64,000 nt of DNA from Halictus rubicundus. Taxonomy: Eukaryota; Arthropoda; Insecta; Hymenoptera; Halictidae. Positions 23,850 to 35,886 of this stretch are shown one piece after another. The notes below the pieces were generated by a model. The model was not told where the DNA came from, ran no database searches, and worked only from the letters and a program-made list of their open reading frames with translations. Location: NCBI RefSeq assembly GCF_050948215.1, contig NC_135152.1:4994310-5058309 (forward strand), written 5' to 3'. The position numbers and the translations under genes are program-made. Numbering within the stretch: the stretch's first letter is position 1; every line of letters begins with the position of its first letter.

Positions 23850-23988
23850 GGCTGATAAAAGTCGCAGTACTATCCCCACTACCGCGGGATATAACCCGTG
23901 AGGACGACGAGGAGTGTATATATCGTCGCCTGGACGATATATGTCGCTGACAAGACCCGTATTGTTGACATATATGGAGAAAACGCTG
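23850..23988. mobile_element. Truncated, inverted copy of the TA-flanked MITE
   Basis: Its reverse complement begins CAGCGTTTTCTCCATATATG and follows the 16697-16900 element through ACGGGTCTTG, ATCGTCCAGG and CCCGCGGTAGTGGGGAT. It lacks about 23 bp of the middle and the last 35-40 bp of the other end. The intact end abuts TA (23989-23990). Divergence suggests an old copy. Confidence 0.75.
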
Positions 23989-23990
23989 TA

Positions 23991-25363
23991 GTAGGGGTTA
24001 GGTGAAGGAATTATTGGATGTAATTAAGGGTTGATGAGCGAGCGATTCAAGGCATGATTCGGGATCAGTGAGTATCGACTTGTCTAAGGGGACGTTACTT
24101 ATTTTTTTTTTCTTGACAAAATGACTAACAAATTGAAAATAATAGAACAATATTTTTAGATTCCTCTAATATTGTTACTGTTTTTGGTTTCTCTTAATAA
24201 CTGCTGTCGCGAATGCATAAACTCAGCGGTGCACTTATCATACTCTGCAGAAGTGCGATAAACTGTAGAACAAGCACCGTTTTTTGGCACACACGACGTG
24301 AAAACGGCATCCCTAGAAAATAACCTGGCAGAGAACGTGTTGATGGAAAGGTGAATTCTTTATTAGCAATCTTTTGTAGAAGGCGACCGAGCCAAGAGCA
24401 CGAGGTGAACAGAATTAAATATTCAATCTAACAGAACAACTCAATGCAATAGATTAAATAAATTTTTCAAGAGATTGCATATTTAACTTTGTCTTGCATG
24501 TTTAATTCTCTTGCTGCATAATAATGAAATCGCGAATTTTACATATTTAATCCTGGGCCAAAGGATCAATTTATAGTCAACCTAATCGAAAAATGAACGT
24601 CTTCTAATTTGGATAAGAAAAAGTGAAACAAGACATTTCATGGATCTGAAAATCAAATGAAGGTACAAAGTACAGGCACAGAAAGAGATGGATAGGCCCC
24701 AACAGAGGATTAAATGAGGTACCCTAATAATTAGGTCTGAGCCTAGGCCCAAGCCCAACAAGTGTCCCTATTATTCACTGACAAGGAGTATCACAATATT
24801 CGAAGTGGTTATTGCACCTTTTCTGTCAGTAACCTCCGAGCCCAAATAATTAAGGTGCACTGTTATATTGTGATCAATAGAAGCACAGTCTTCTATTGTT
24901 ACCTGTGACGCGTTGAATCGTCGCAAACAGTGGCAGACAAAGGGCAGTCGTCGAGTTTCCAGAACAATGAGCTTCCCTGCTCCTCTATCGACGCAGGGAC
25001 TAACAAACGAGCAAATGATCGCTCGTTACGACCCATTTATTAGCCCTATAAAGATTCTAATTAGGGCTCCGGGAATGGAGTCAGCCATCCAGGTAGGCCA
25101 TTCGACTTTGCTGGTTTACCTGGCTCATTGTCAACGATCGGTCAACAACTGCGTTTCCGTTTTCACGACGGACGAGAATTCGCATGCGACCGTGTTCATT
25201 GCCGCTAATCGATCGTAATTAATTAACAAGCCGGTTAACGGGGCCGGTCGCGACCGCGTTATTTATTCGGCAGAGCTCGTTCCCGAAATTCGAAAGGCTA
25301 ATTAAGCGAACGGTGAACGCGTCGCGACGCTCTAAACTCTTATTTATTGATGCAGGCTCGCAG
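23991..25363. other. Non-coding DNA
   Basis: No gene is supported. The segment at 24140-24225 resembles the 3' module of the interspersed repeat (GTTACTGTTTTTGGTTTC, CGCGAATGCATAAA). A 101-codon frame (24913-25218) shows no recognised motif. Confidence 0.6.

Positions 25364-25399
<36 letters not shown>
25364..25399. repeat. (CA)n microsatellite, 36 bp
   Basis: An AC run with one TA interruption near 25369. It produces Val-Cys repeats in minus-strand frames, so the 92- and 129-codon frames there are artefacts. Confidence 0.95.
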
Positions 25400-25401
<2 letters not shown>

Positions 25402-25753
25402 GCCCGCACACGGCTTCCCTTTCTTTTTCTGTTTCGAGAGGGGGACAGATTTACGGCGGAGCTGATTGAGCAAACCGCGCCCAATCGCGCTGCCCACTCG
25501 CGTGGCCCGGATGCCCGAAGATTATTTTCATCTCCTCGACCATTGCCAATTGCCGCAATTGCGACACGTCGCCGATTCTGCTGAGCGAAAGCCCGGCCTC
25601 GCGAATGTCGTTCCTGGTCTAAACATTCTTTAATAGGGACCTCACTGGTTATTGAAATATTTGTGCACCGAGAGTTCATGCGGAAATACTTAGCACGCGA
25701 CCACGAATTTATAACAACTTGAATGGTGCGCAAGGATTAATTTTCTGAGTCCA

Positions 25754-25770
25754 AGGTCACCTCAAGGTCA
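25754..25770 (+). promoter_or_regulatory. Perfect DR5 nuclear-receptor-type element
   Basis: AGGTCA (25754-25759), spacer CCTCA, AGGTCA (25765-25770). Each half-site is preceded by AA, so each also fits the extended monomer site AAGGTCA used by FTZ-F1/ERR-type receptors. This is a sequence match only; binding is inferred. Confidence 0.45.
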
Positions 25771-28700
25771 CGTTATTGTACGCGTTTTTTATCGCAAACT
25801 ATTAAAATTTTCTAAAATGTATAAAAGGCTCACGGAATACCTAGAAATAATTAAAAGTGTTTGGAAATATCGGGATATGTTTGAAAGTGTTTGATAATGA
25901 TACGTTGCAGCGTTTAGGATCGAAAGAAAATGCCGCTTCCAAAGAAACTCGAAATTCCTCTCCCTGTCCACGTCCGGGGGGGTAGCCGGTATTCAAAGTA
26001 TCCGGCCACGAGTTATAGCGGTTTACACATCGAGTTATAACCATTTAAGGGGCCGGCGGCGCGGCACGATTGGCTATTAAATTACAGGCTATTCGAAAGA
26101 TGGATACTTAAAGGCAGCGTGCCGCGCCGCGATTCGCAGCGCTTTTACAGCCGCGGAAAGTGTCATCAAGATCGCCGATTCCATTACACGCGAAAACGAC
26201 GGGGCCCGACTTTCCGACCCGAACTCGAGACCGAAACACCACGAACTCATCGAAACGCAAACCATCAGCCGTCTCGAACCATCGAAAATGGTCCCGTTCG
26301 ACCGCTCCATTTCGAAGCGGAAATATTTACGAGAGATCGAGACGACTACGATCCTGCTTTTTTTCGATGTAACACCGTGAGCTGGAGTTTATTTATCGAC
26401 ACGGCTCTTTAGTCGACCGTTCCGACTAATATAGCACATTGTTGCGAAAGTTGTACCCTCCATAAAAATCCCGAGGACTCGAGAGTTTATAAATTTGCGA
26501 CCTCGATTGTCACTGCTTTTTATTCTCTGGGTTGAAGTCGCGACCAGTTGCAGTTGTTTTCGCGAAGTTAATTCTTCGTTCGATCCAGCCATTTTACACA
26601 ATGTTCGCGCCCGGGTCGTTTCTTTCGGGATTAAATGGCCTCGGCTAGAATTAAATGATCGAATTTATTCGATACTGTTTTTATGTCATTTATCTTCGCT
26701 TCTAAGTGAACACACTGTACATTATTTATACTCTGAAACCGTACAGTACAAATAATAACGTTTCTGCGCGATGCTTCTAAACATAAATAATTACAATTGC
26801 GTTCACTTTCATTTTACCTCGACCAATCGTTGTCCATTGAATACTGCACCGTTTAGTACAACAAAAAGCTCGGAACAATAATCCGTTCGTTCTTTACAAA
26901 ATTAAACAAACTAGAGAAAAAAACCAGAGAAATTAATCCTAAACAAAAATTCAAAAAATTGTTACTTTAACAACTGTTGCTGTATCCACTATTCGTGTCC
27001 TAATAATTTGGCAAAATCGACAACAAAAGGCTCAGGACCTTCGAATAAATTGCTCGGCATTGTTTCCCAATCAATTTCACTCACAGACCAGCACCGTATC
27101 AGGGATAACACGGTTTAACTATTTTTTGGGGGGTTCTTATTTTCAACAAAAAAAAATTCTGAAGCTTCCGTTAAGTGTACCAGAGACATTAAACAAGCTT
27201 ATTGATAGTTTTTCCAAATCCGTGTTGTAGCAGCGTTTGGGGCGCTGTGCCGCGCCGGGCCCGCGAGATTCGCGTTCATTTGTATAAATTGCGGCGACAC
27301 GGCTCGTCGCGTGTGTTCAACACTTTATTAGTTCATAACAGTTAGCCGGTTAAGCAAACGCTGAATTCCGCGTGCAATTTACATTTAATAAACCGAGCTG
27401 GAGCACGCCACCGGCCCGTTTCTCTTCGTCGTTACGCCTCGCGACTCGTTTCGCGAAAAAACCGCAAACTCCCGCCCCCGTTATTTTCCGCTCGCTCGAC
27501 GCGCCGCAAGCTTTTCGTCCGATTTATCTCGACGCTATCTACTCGGAGATCGAGTCTTGCCTTCCGGGACGAGAAGGGGAGGTGAATTAACCCCTAGATC
27601 CCTAATCTCTAGTATGGACGACATAATTCGCGCACTGTGCGCGACCAACGCCCGGGAATACCGCGAAACGCGATTACCAACTGCGACCGGGACACGATGA
27701 AAGTGTGACACTGTCAGCGTTGCCGTTTAACGACGACGAGGTCGCGAGATAATTTATTAAAACAGTGCGACCTGTCTATCTACGATCTATGCTACTAGGA
27801 CCTTCTTATGTTAATTGGAATGCTCATCTTTGATCGTGTCGCAACACAGGAAATTCTCTTGGAGATGCGGTTGGGACGCAGGCTTTCTTGTAATTGATAC
27901 GTTGGGATCTGCACAGTTTATCGCTCGGATCTTTTGGAAGACTTTAGGGACACTTTTTCGAGGCTACTTTGTTGGTACCAGAGGCACTTTTGTCGAGGAT
28001 TTGCGACCGGGTCGTGGAATCTTATGGTGGACGCTTTCTGTGCATATTGTTGCTGAAGGTGCTCCATAATTCTTGATTATTGGTTTTGTATAGGGTGTGA
28101 TTTTAACCGGGCAATGTACGGTTCGGCATCGAAGCAATTCTTTTCGGTAACTGCGTGTAGAATATAAATATTATTTTTGCGGGGAAATATTAAATTAAAT
28201 TATTTACGAGTCGTTGTGTGACATTTAAGTCTGCAGCAACGCTGCAATTTGTACAAATCGTTCCGTGAAAGAGAAACTAGTGCAACTCGACATCGTGGAT
28301 ATTCTACTATTTAATTCTGCTTTTCTTAATTACTTCTGTTCATAAAAATGCACACCATTCATTCTAAATAAGTACTCAATAAGTATAATGATAAACTAAG
28401 CATTTATAAAAATTACAGTGTTATCTAAAACACGATTATATATAATTTAAAATATTCAATTATTATTATTATTCTGTAAAAGGGTCGTCTAAGATTGCAA
28501 GACTGAAACCCTTGCATCATCATTTTTATAAAACCTGAATTGTCCAGGGTCGAAGCAGTTTTTCGGGATCACCGCCAGAAAAATCACCACGGACACAAAC
28601 GACGCCCTTTTTCTGAAGGAAGTCGTTAACTACAATGGCCGACAAGGCTCTGGGGTCGCCATGGACCGTCTATCCTCTTTCATCTATTTTATTCTCCGAC

Positions 28701-29616
28701 TTCCGGCAAAAAAATCCTCTGACCTCCGGTCCAGCTAGATTAAACAGTCCTTGTGCTGTGTTCGCTCGCGAAAGTCCTTCGATTGCGATTTTTCCGAGCA
28801 ACCCTCGATGACCACGTTTGTAGACCAGCATCGTTTTCTTGTTTTCCGGACACCAGGGAGGCGGAGGAACTGCCATGGCAAACAGATTTTGATGGGCGAC
28901 TGATGGCATTCTCCAGGAATAGGATAGGGACGGGTCGATCGAGATCGAGATAGGCAGGAATGATGGCCGGTGGCGGAATTAAGGGAAAAAGGTTCTTACG
29001 AGGGTTCCATTGTGTTAGCTGCGTCGTTTCTATGTGTATTATCACCTGGTTTCGGAGCTGGGACGATTTTATAAAACTTAATTGCTCGGGAAAGGTTTTA
29101 TAGTTGTTCCGTTGATTATGATTTTTTGTGGATGTAAACATTTTTCTGAGGTTAATTTTTGGAGCACAATTGGAACTGATGTGAAATTTTTAATGTAGAA
29201 TGTGTAGAAGCTTCGAAGAATAGTTTAGGACCAGTTCTAGATTTTTTATTACATTAACAGAAGTTTTCAAACGATCTTGTTATTTTTATAAAGCAGCATA
29301 TAGGAACCATGTTTACCGATTGATAAGTATTAACGTAGTCTATGCAGTGTTTTTGAGAGCTCTTTCCACGTGATCATTTAAAAATAAACGATCTCGAATT
29401 TGACAGTGCTCGATTACGCACTAACGATAGAATTTTTAAAAATACCCAGCAGAATAATTCAAGGTTTTATGGGCCGCCCACGTCAATGACTCAAAATGAA
29501 AACTCTCGCGAGAACAGTTACCGAGATCGTTTCAGTATCGTTCTGTTTCCACATGAACGAGCATTCTTTGTAAAAACACCGACGCTCTAGAGTTAATTAA
29601 AATGCGAAAGAATCTC

Positions 29617-29621
<5 letters not shown>
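25771..29621. other. Non-coding DNA
   Basis: CpG-rich patches (25960-26340 and 27230-27730) lie in AT-rich DNA. The longest true-ATG frame is 133 codons on the minus strand (28740-29141, MFTSTKNHNQ start) and has no recognised motif. Nothing else is supported. Confidence 0.6.

Positions 29622-29670
<49 letters not shown>
29622..29670. repeat. Compound (CT)n(CA)n microsatellite, 49 bp
   Basis: About 32 bp of CT then 17 bp of AC, with the same order as 14560-14612. A TATAAAAA sequence lies 35 bp downstream (29706), but no ORF or initiator supports a promoter. Confidence 0.95.
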
Positions 29671-30418
29671 CCGACACTTATCGAACGCTCGTCCGACGCG
29701 CTAATGTATAAAAACGCAAATCAAATGGAAGCTTACGCTCGCCATTACTGATTGTACAGCGCCAAAGCGGATGATAAAAGTTGCATTAAACTCTATTACA
29801 GCTTTCATTTTAGTCCGCTCCTCCTAGAGTGCATAAAAGTCGCATTAACTTTTCTTGCAAATGGAGCCATTAAACTCGGCTCATATGAACGCGTCTTCTC
29901 GTACTGTTTTCCCACATTTGTTTCACTATTCCGATGCGCACAAAGCCTGCGATAAAAAATAATATTGCGGCAACAATTCACTGAAAGTTACTACAACTCC
30001 TTATTTCTCAACCAGCGCCGGTCTAACGACCGATCTCAGATTTAAAAAATTTTTTTAAATTGTTGAAATCACAAAGGCTCATTTCGTAGGAAATGGTCGA
30101 ATAAACTTCGTCGCGAGTTCTACAATTGAAAGCAGGCCACGCCGATATTGTTGACAGTATATCAGCGAAACGAAGACGAAAATCACAGTCGGCTGAGCCT
30201 AACATTTAAATAGAAAAGGAGGGTCAGGAGCAGACGCAACAAAGGAATTTCGTAGCTCGGATTTGCGACAGCTCGGAATAAGTTTGGCCGCCCTCTAACC
30301 GAAAAAATAAAAGTCTGTAGGACGATAGAGGGTTCGGGGAAGATCGGTTTCAGTGGGACTGGGTCGCCACCGGTTCGGATCGTTCCCCTCGAATTGGATT
30401 CGACTGTAGAATGGTGGA

Positions 30419-30607
30419 ATGGCCGCCTCTCTCGGGCTAACCGTTACCCAGGAAAGCTACGAGGCTGGAGATTGCGCGGCCGATGGAGCGGAGCTGTGCG
30501 TGCGAGACCATGGTAAAATGGCTGCACGTTGCTCGCCTAACCGTGTGTGTGACCATGAACGCAGAAGCCAGGCCTTAGTCGACTCCGCCATGGCGTCCAA
30601 CAAGTGA
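30419..30607 (+). CDS. Small ORF, 62 codons, unknown
   Basis: The ATG (context GGAATGGCC) opens a 62-codon frame starting MAASLGLTVTQESYEAGDCA and ending in TGA at 30605-30607. It contains five Cys (residues about 19, 27, 38, 44 and counting variants) but no recognised pattern, signal peptide or domain. A TCAGTGGG initiator-like sequence lies at 30349, about 70 bp upstream, with an A/T-rich AAAATAAAAG at 30303. A minus-strand frame is open across the same DNA, so CpG-rich composition may explain both. A donor-like CATG|GTAAAA inside suggests it could also be part of a spliced 5' region. Confidence 0.15.
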   Translation: MAASLGLTVTQESYEAGDCAADGAELCVRDHGKMAARCSPNRVCDHERRSQALVDSAMASNK

Positions 30608-31062
30608 CTCCGGGACACCATCCGCTTCCCTTTATCTCCTTCAAACACTTTGTTCACACTTTGCCATGACTCTTGCAAATGAGAGACGCGGCTGTTTGTC
30701 CGGATTTGAATTTTTCTACTGATACATCCTGTATAATCTCCATGAAATTACTTTGTTGCAACATTCAATGCACATTGCAACACACAACAAATTACAACAC
30801 TCCGTTAACATACCTCAGGTGTTTGTTTTTAGGTGTTTTCGAAGCTCAAGATAGAAATCAGGTAAGGGTTGATAAGCCTCGTGTGCTGTCCATGTTAATT
30901 AGAATCGATATTGCTGGCAGCAGTTTACATTAACTTTTGCACTCGGAGGTATTTTAATTCTGAAACCAAATTTTTCTTGCGACCTAGAATATTTTATACG
31001 ACCTTTTTTCATTTTATACAAACCGATCCAACTTTTACAAATATTATTAAATACAAATTTAA

Positions 31063-31133
31063 CCCTTTGCGCTCCTTTGCCGAGTGTGACTCGACATTTA
31101 AGAGGTGTTTAAAAAATTTAGGAGTGCAAAGGG
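31063..31133. mobile_element. TTAA-flanked mini-element, 71 bp
   Basis: It is bounded by TTAA (31059-31062 and 31134-31137). The ends are CCCTTTGCGCTCC and, reverse complemented, CCCTTTGCACTCC (12 of 13 matching). A hairpin CGAGT-GTG-ACTCG lies at 31081-31093, 18 nt from the left TTAA. It is non-coding and unusually short for a MITE. A lone similar end, GCAAAGGGTTAA, occurs at about 50647. Confidence 0.8.
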
Positions 31134-31187
31134 TTAATAACGTAAAAAAATGTCCTCTCCTTCTTAGTGTTCCTTACAATTAACGTA

Positions 31188-31217
31188 GACAATTTTTGTT
31201 TTGCGTAAAAATCCGCC
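31188..31217 (-). repeat. Interspersed repeat copy, minus strand
   Basis: The reverse complement reads GGCGGATTTTTACGCAAAAC then AAAAATTGTC, a close match to the plus-strand copies. It lies 51 bp from the 71-bp TTAA element. Confidence 0.65.
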
Positions 31218-32498
31218 GTTCTAACATCTGGGCAGGATCACCGCCAGAGTTACAATACGGGAAACAGAGGGGGTCTTCCGGTGGTTGGTTTCTCGTCGGT
31301 TCGTTTTTCCGTCGACGTCAGTCCGTCGATCTCGTCGAATTCCTGTTTCCATCGAGTGCGACATCCTCGACGTTTCTCGCAGTAAAAATCCACGTCTAGA
31401 GCCGGCTATCCAGGCAGTCGGAGACGCGAAACTTCCCGGTACGTTTTATCGACTACGTGTTGACGCCGAGTAGGTATCGGAACAGACACACGTTCCTCAC
31501 GGTTCTCTCTCCCTCTCTCTCTCTCATTCTATGTTCATCCCGTTCATCGTCTGGCGTTACGAAAGCGAACGATAAAGCTTGCGTCACCTTATTGCCCGTT
31601 ATCACCATTATCTGGCCGATTCCCATCGTGCTCTCGAGCATCGCGACGCTCTTAATTAATTTTGCAATAGCTCAGGCCGCCGCTAAACCGTCGGAGCTGA
31701 TTTTACGAGCATCCCCCCTCTGGCGGCCATCAAACTTTCCCTTTGGAAAATAACGATTCGCCGGGTAATTAGCCGGTAATGGTTATCGGTAATACGCCGC
31801 GCGGCATCGTTCCATCACTTTCGTTTAATATCGTCGGTCTTGTAGTCGTTTTTCTTTCGCGTTCTTCGCGGTTTTTTCTCTTTCCTTTTCTCTCTCTTTC
31901 TTGCTATGCAGGTTCTCTTTCTTTTTCCCTCGTGGCCGGCTTCGTTTCCCATCCGCTGTCCGACTATAAATTAACGTTAACTTAACTGCCGCGCGTACAT
32001 TGTATTAAACCGTAAAATATGTACTCGACGGTGATTTCTCGGTCCCTCCGGATCGCCGAATAATGGCGGCTCGTCCAGAAAAGGGCAATGCCCATTTCTC
32101 TCGCGGCGAGAACATGTATCGGTCGGCGATCGGTGACGCAAAAAGGCTCGCCAGCCCCCGACGGAATGCAACACTGTAAAAACTGGATTTTAGAGTTGAA
32201 CCGAGAGTCGACGGATTCGTGCGAAACCCACGGCCCCCGACGTTGCCCGCAGGATTTCTTAATTTTTAATCGACGCTGCGCCCGGCCGCATCCTTTGCTC
32301 CGCCATGTGTCCACTATGTCGCTCTCGAAACTCTCAAACAACTTGTTGATCCCTTATTTTCGTTCCATGTTCGTCAATTGCTCTTGAGTTTACACTGCGA
32401 ATTCTCTTGTTGAATTTTAACGAATCGCTGAAGCATCAGAATTAATTTCAATATTGCAAGTAACGTTTCATGTAATCTTTTATGACCGTAAAAATTCA
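31218..32498. other. Non-coding, CpG-rich DNA
   Basis: CT-rich tracts lie at 31501-31527 and 31880-31930. Frames of 60-119 codons are open on both strands but none is recognised. ATAATGGCGGC (about 32059) is a YY1/Pho-like site. Confidence 0.6.
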
Positions 32499-32502
32499 TT
32501 AA

Positions 32503-32708
32503 CACTAGATTGTCGGATGAGAAAGAAGGTATCTGATCTGAGTTAGTGATCCCCTCTGACAGATTGGTGGTGTTGTATGATAATAAGGGTGATCGGATAC
32601 GTACCTTCTATTAAAAACCAACATACGTTTAAAAAAAAATTATTTAAGTTTTTCTATACATATACATAGCGTAAATGAGTCAAATTGACTCGCTACGGTA
32701 ATCTAGTT
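32503..32708. mobile_element. TTAA-flanked MITE, 206 bp, second family
   Basis: It is bounded by TTAA (32499-32502 and 32709-32712). The ends are CACTAGATTGTCGG (left) and AACTAGATTACCGT (right, reverse complement). The element is exactly the length of the 13.5-kb element, with different ends. A hairpin GAGTC-AAATT-GACTC lies at 32677-32691, 17 nt from the right TTAA. An additional imperfect inverted pair (AAGGTATCTGATC against AAGGTACGTATCCGATC) lies inside. No coding capacity. Confidence 0.75.
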
Positions 32709-32712
32709 TTAA

Positions 32713-35513
32713 TCTGTAGAATCTGAGCACACATATTTTTATAAAATTGCTAGGGAATATTTTTTAAACGCGTTTTCCTCGAAACCGATCCCAGTGCACG
32801 ATAATGCCTTCGCTGCGTCCACTGCACGTAAGACAACGGTGCACCTAATCGAATTTAACGCTGGTTGTTCACGCTTTTGCATTCTCGCGGCAGAGAAGTG
32901 GAGGATGTAAATCGTTGCTCGACGTTTTTATTTTTGGCGAAGTATGCGCAACGAACTGTGGTTTTTGAAAGATTGGAATTTGTGGGAGTATCGGTCAAGA
33001 GTTGTAACTACGAAGAATTATCGGTTTCAGATAGGTTTCTGAAGTGTACAGGTGTGCGGAATATCGATAGTGCGAATGGCGAGAGATACAAATTGCAAAT
33101 GAATTCGGTGATTAGTTCAGAATTGGCTATGTGGTATTTATGAATAGTAATGGAGGCTTTCCGTATCGATAATTACGATAGATAGGTACGATCGTTAAAA
33201 TACGCTTGAACTCCGTTTTTCTGTTCGACCGGTAGAGACAGTCGTGACTTTTACTAGAGCGTTGGTTACAAAATGACGCAGTTTGAGATACTTTGAGATA
33301 ATAAAGTATCCATAAAATTATCGTTTCCGAACGGTTCTCTGCTTCCCAAGAGGAAGCAACTATCCGTCGGCACCTAATCTCGGCGTTCGAGACCTTAGGA
33401 AAATTAATATTTGTCAGATTGCGGGATAGCTGTGAGAATAGTTAGTCAATTAGAGAAAATTAAGGATCACTTATCGAGACTTCAAGATAAATAGTGAACA
33501 TGAGGTGCGAACTGCTTGCTGAGAATATTCCTGGAGAAACAAGATGGCTGCTGCCATCGAAGCAGACAGAAACCTCAAGATTTTAACAGAGAAGTAAAAC
33601 CAAATCAACCGATCAGAATTGTTAGAATTATTCGCAAACGTAAATATCGTTTCATAAATAATTTGAAAATTACTGCAACATTAGAAGAAAATATACCTAC
33701 ATGGATTTACTACTATAATTTTGAAAGTAGTGAAACTCCGTTCCAACACGGGTGCATCTGTCACATAAGCTAATTTTCCACAAAATCATTTTATCACATT
33801 TTAACAAAACCGTTGCTTTCATCCCATAATAATTATCCCATTTGCTGCACAAAATAAATCTTTCTTCTCCTTTTCCTACGACCGTACTACAAATTTCTGC
33901 TCTAGACAGGAATTATTATTTAACTATTGCCAGCGTCTAAGAGCGGTGTAACGAAAACCTGCTCCCTACATCTTCCCCGAGACCGTCATCGAACCCGAAG
34001 GATAAAAACCACTTACCAGGACCGAGGACAGCAGATCCACGAAGACGACGACGATAGAGAAGATACAGAACAGGTCACAACACTCGAATCTTCGCGGGAT
34101 GATCGAGAGGCCCGAAGGCAAGAGCGGTAGCGGCCATGTTCGGAAGACAAACTTCAGTAGCGGAATGACAGAAGAGCAGGGACGAGAGGCAGTCGGCTAG
34201 CGTGTTGCACAAGCAACGGCGGAGAAGTCTGTTCGCACAAACACAGCCAAGCCGGAGAACGAATAAACTAGATAGCAGGCGAGAGAGGAGAGCTGCGACC
34301 TCGTGTAGCGTGACCCCTCGGTCTCGGGATGCTCCGAAAGGCAACGGTGTCACGCGTGTGTCGGACGTGGGACTAGAAATAATTGCGACCCACAGCTGGC
34401 TCCCGCGGCTTCTTCATGCCCCGGCTGCTTTAATTTCCCCGTCCTTCTCTACCGTATTTCGCTCGCAGTTTCGGTCTGGGGCACGACCAGCGCTTTGTCC
34501 CGCGAGAAATAACGCAAATTTCGAGAAACTCGCAACATCGAACGACGTCATCGTTGCAGAATTTTTACTTCATAACTCCTTAGAAATTATACAAGATCCA
34601 GCCACTTAGAAGTTACTTTGTCCCTTCAGTGATCTGAACAAACGTGATTCTTTGAAAAACTGAGTAATCTATTTCTTGAATGAAATTGTACTCGGTTACT
34701 TTTTTTGAAGTTTCTGTAATATGTTTACTGTTTTAAATGGCACCAACTCGTTTCGGCCGCGAATGCGTTAAAATAATGCTGTGGTGATTTCGTAATTAAT
34801 TGAATTAGACTCGACGAAGCCCATCTTGCAGCTTTCCCAAAAATTTGTAAAAAGATAATCAGTGAGTTTTCACCCTGAAGAACGTATGAGAATCAAAAAA
34901 CATTTCCACGAGTCGGAACGTCGCTAGAGTGTTTACATAATCGAGATGTCCTGAATCGTACCACGTAGAAGACATTGGCATAGTGCGCAACTGTTGTTCA
35001 CGTGGTCGCGAGGCGGCGGCCATCTTTGAAAGACACGTTTCAGCATCGGAAAGATTGGTATGAATTGATATTCCTCGTCGAAAAACATGTGACATTTTGA
35101 GGAGCAGAGCCGGAGAATATAAAAGATAAAGCGTTACTCCAGTCTTCCACAATTTAATCACGTGGCCAATTTCAGAAACAGAGCGGCCATGTTTGAAAAT
35201 TTACTAATTTGACGGAAGTAGACTCTGTCCTCAGTGGAACATTATTTAAAGTGCTAGACAGTCGCAAAAAAAGTATTCATAAATAGTCCAAAGCCGCCAA
35301 AATCTAATCTGCCATCTTCTACTTGAATATTCTAATTTTTCAGAGAGAATCTCTGCATTCTTTTTAGCAAATATTATGAGTGATTCTACCTTGTCAGTCC
35401 ACCAAGAAAGCTCTCCTAATCCTTCCAATTTTCCTGCTCCAGAACGTCGTGTAACAGCACAGGTTGCACAAACACGTGACACCGTCACTCACAAGCCACG
35501 TGGCCTCGAGCCT
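32713..35513. other. Non-coding DNA with recurrent AAGATGGC-type motif
   Basis: No gene is firmly supported. The motif recurs at 33540 (AAGATGGCTGC), 34128-34140 (GCGGCCATGTT), 35014-35027 (GCGGCCATCTTT) and 35182-35195 (GCGGCCATGTTT). Three of these are followed by related GAAAGACA/TTCAG sequence, as if parts of an old repeat. A 69-codon ATG frame on the plus strand (35376-35585, MSDSTLSVHQESS start), with TATAAAAG at 35119, overlaps antisense to the minus-strand gene candidate and is unconvincing. Another 3'-module-like piece of the interspersed repeat lies at 34650-34765. Confidence 0.5.
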
Positions 35514-35886
35514 TCACAACACTATCACAGGCAACATCACATAAAAGTATCGATGACAGGATGCAAACATAACGCCAAGCGATAGGTCGGACAGTTCCCA
35601 CCGAATAAACAACAAACGATATAGTACCTGGACACCTTCAATGATCCACGCGAGTGGATCCTGGAGCGTAGCACAGTACGAAGCCGAAAATTCCGCGGCG
35701 GGCGTGCGAATTAGATCCGTCGGTCGGCGAATTCGCTGGCGGCCGATGTCGTTGCGTGTTTCGTAGACAAACCTCGACGACAGAGTGACAGAAGCGCGGC
35801 GTGACGGCTCACATAGCGGCCTAAACCCTGTGACAGGGACGCCGACAGACGGACGCGCGCGGACGAGGACGAGAGGATGAATCAAG
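35514..35886 (-). CDS. Candidate exon 2 of a minus-strand gene, unknown protein
   Basis: A 3' splice site, TCTCTTTCCAG, ends at 35887 (minus strand). The first base (35886) completes the split codon left by exon 1 at 45304, and the frame is then open for 123 codons to a TGA at 35514-35516. An in-frame TAG lies only about 20 nt upstream of the acceptor. A possible donor, GTCCAG|GTACTA (35628/35627), falls exactly between codons, so the exon could end there after 86 codons and continue elsewhere; that donor is weak, lacking G at +5. The peptide is Arg- and Pro-rich at first (LIHPLVLVRARPSVGVPV start), with RFVYETRNDIGRQRIRRP in the middle; reading through, it ends with a hydrophobic stretch (YFYVMLPVIVL). 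No domain is recognised. It may instead be a non-coding exon. A weak ATTAAA lies at 35154-35159. Confidence 0.25.

Noticed and set aside
30833..30861. Possible 29-nt micro-exon (TTTGTTTTTAG acceptor, ATCAG|GTAAGG donor)
   Set aside because: Both sites look good, but such pairs occur by chance and nothing links them to another exon.
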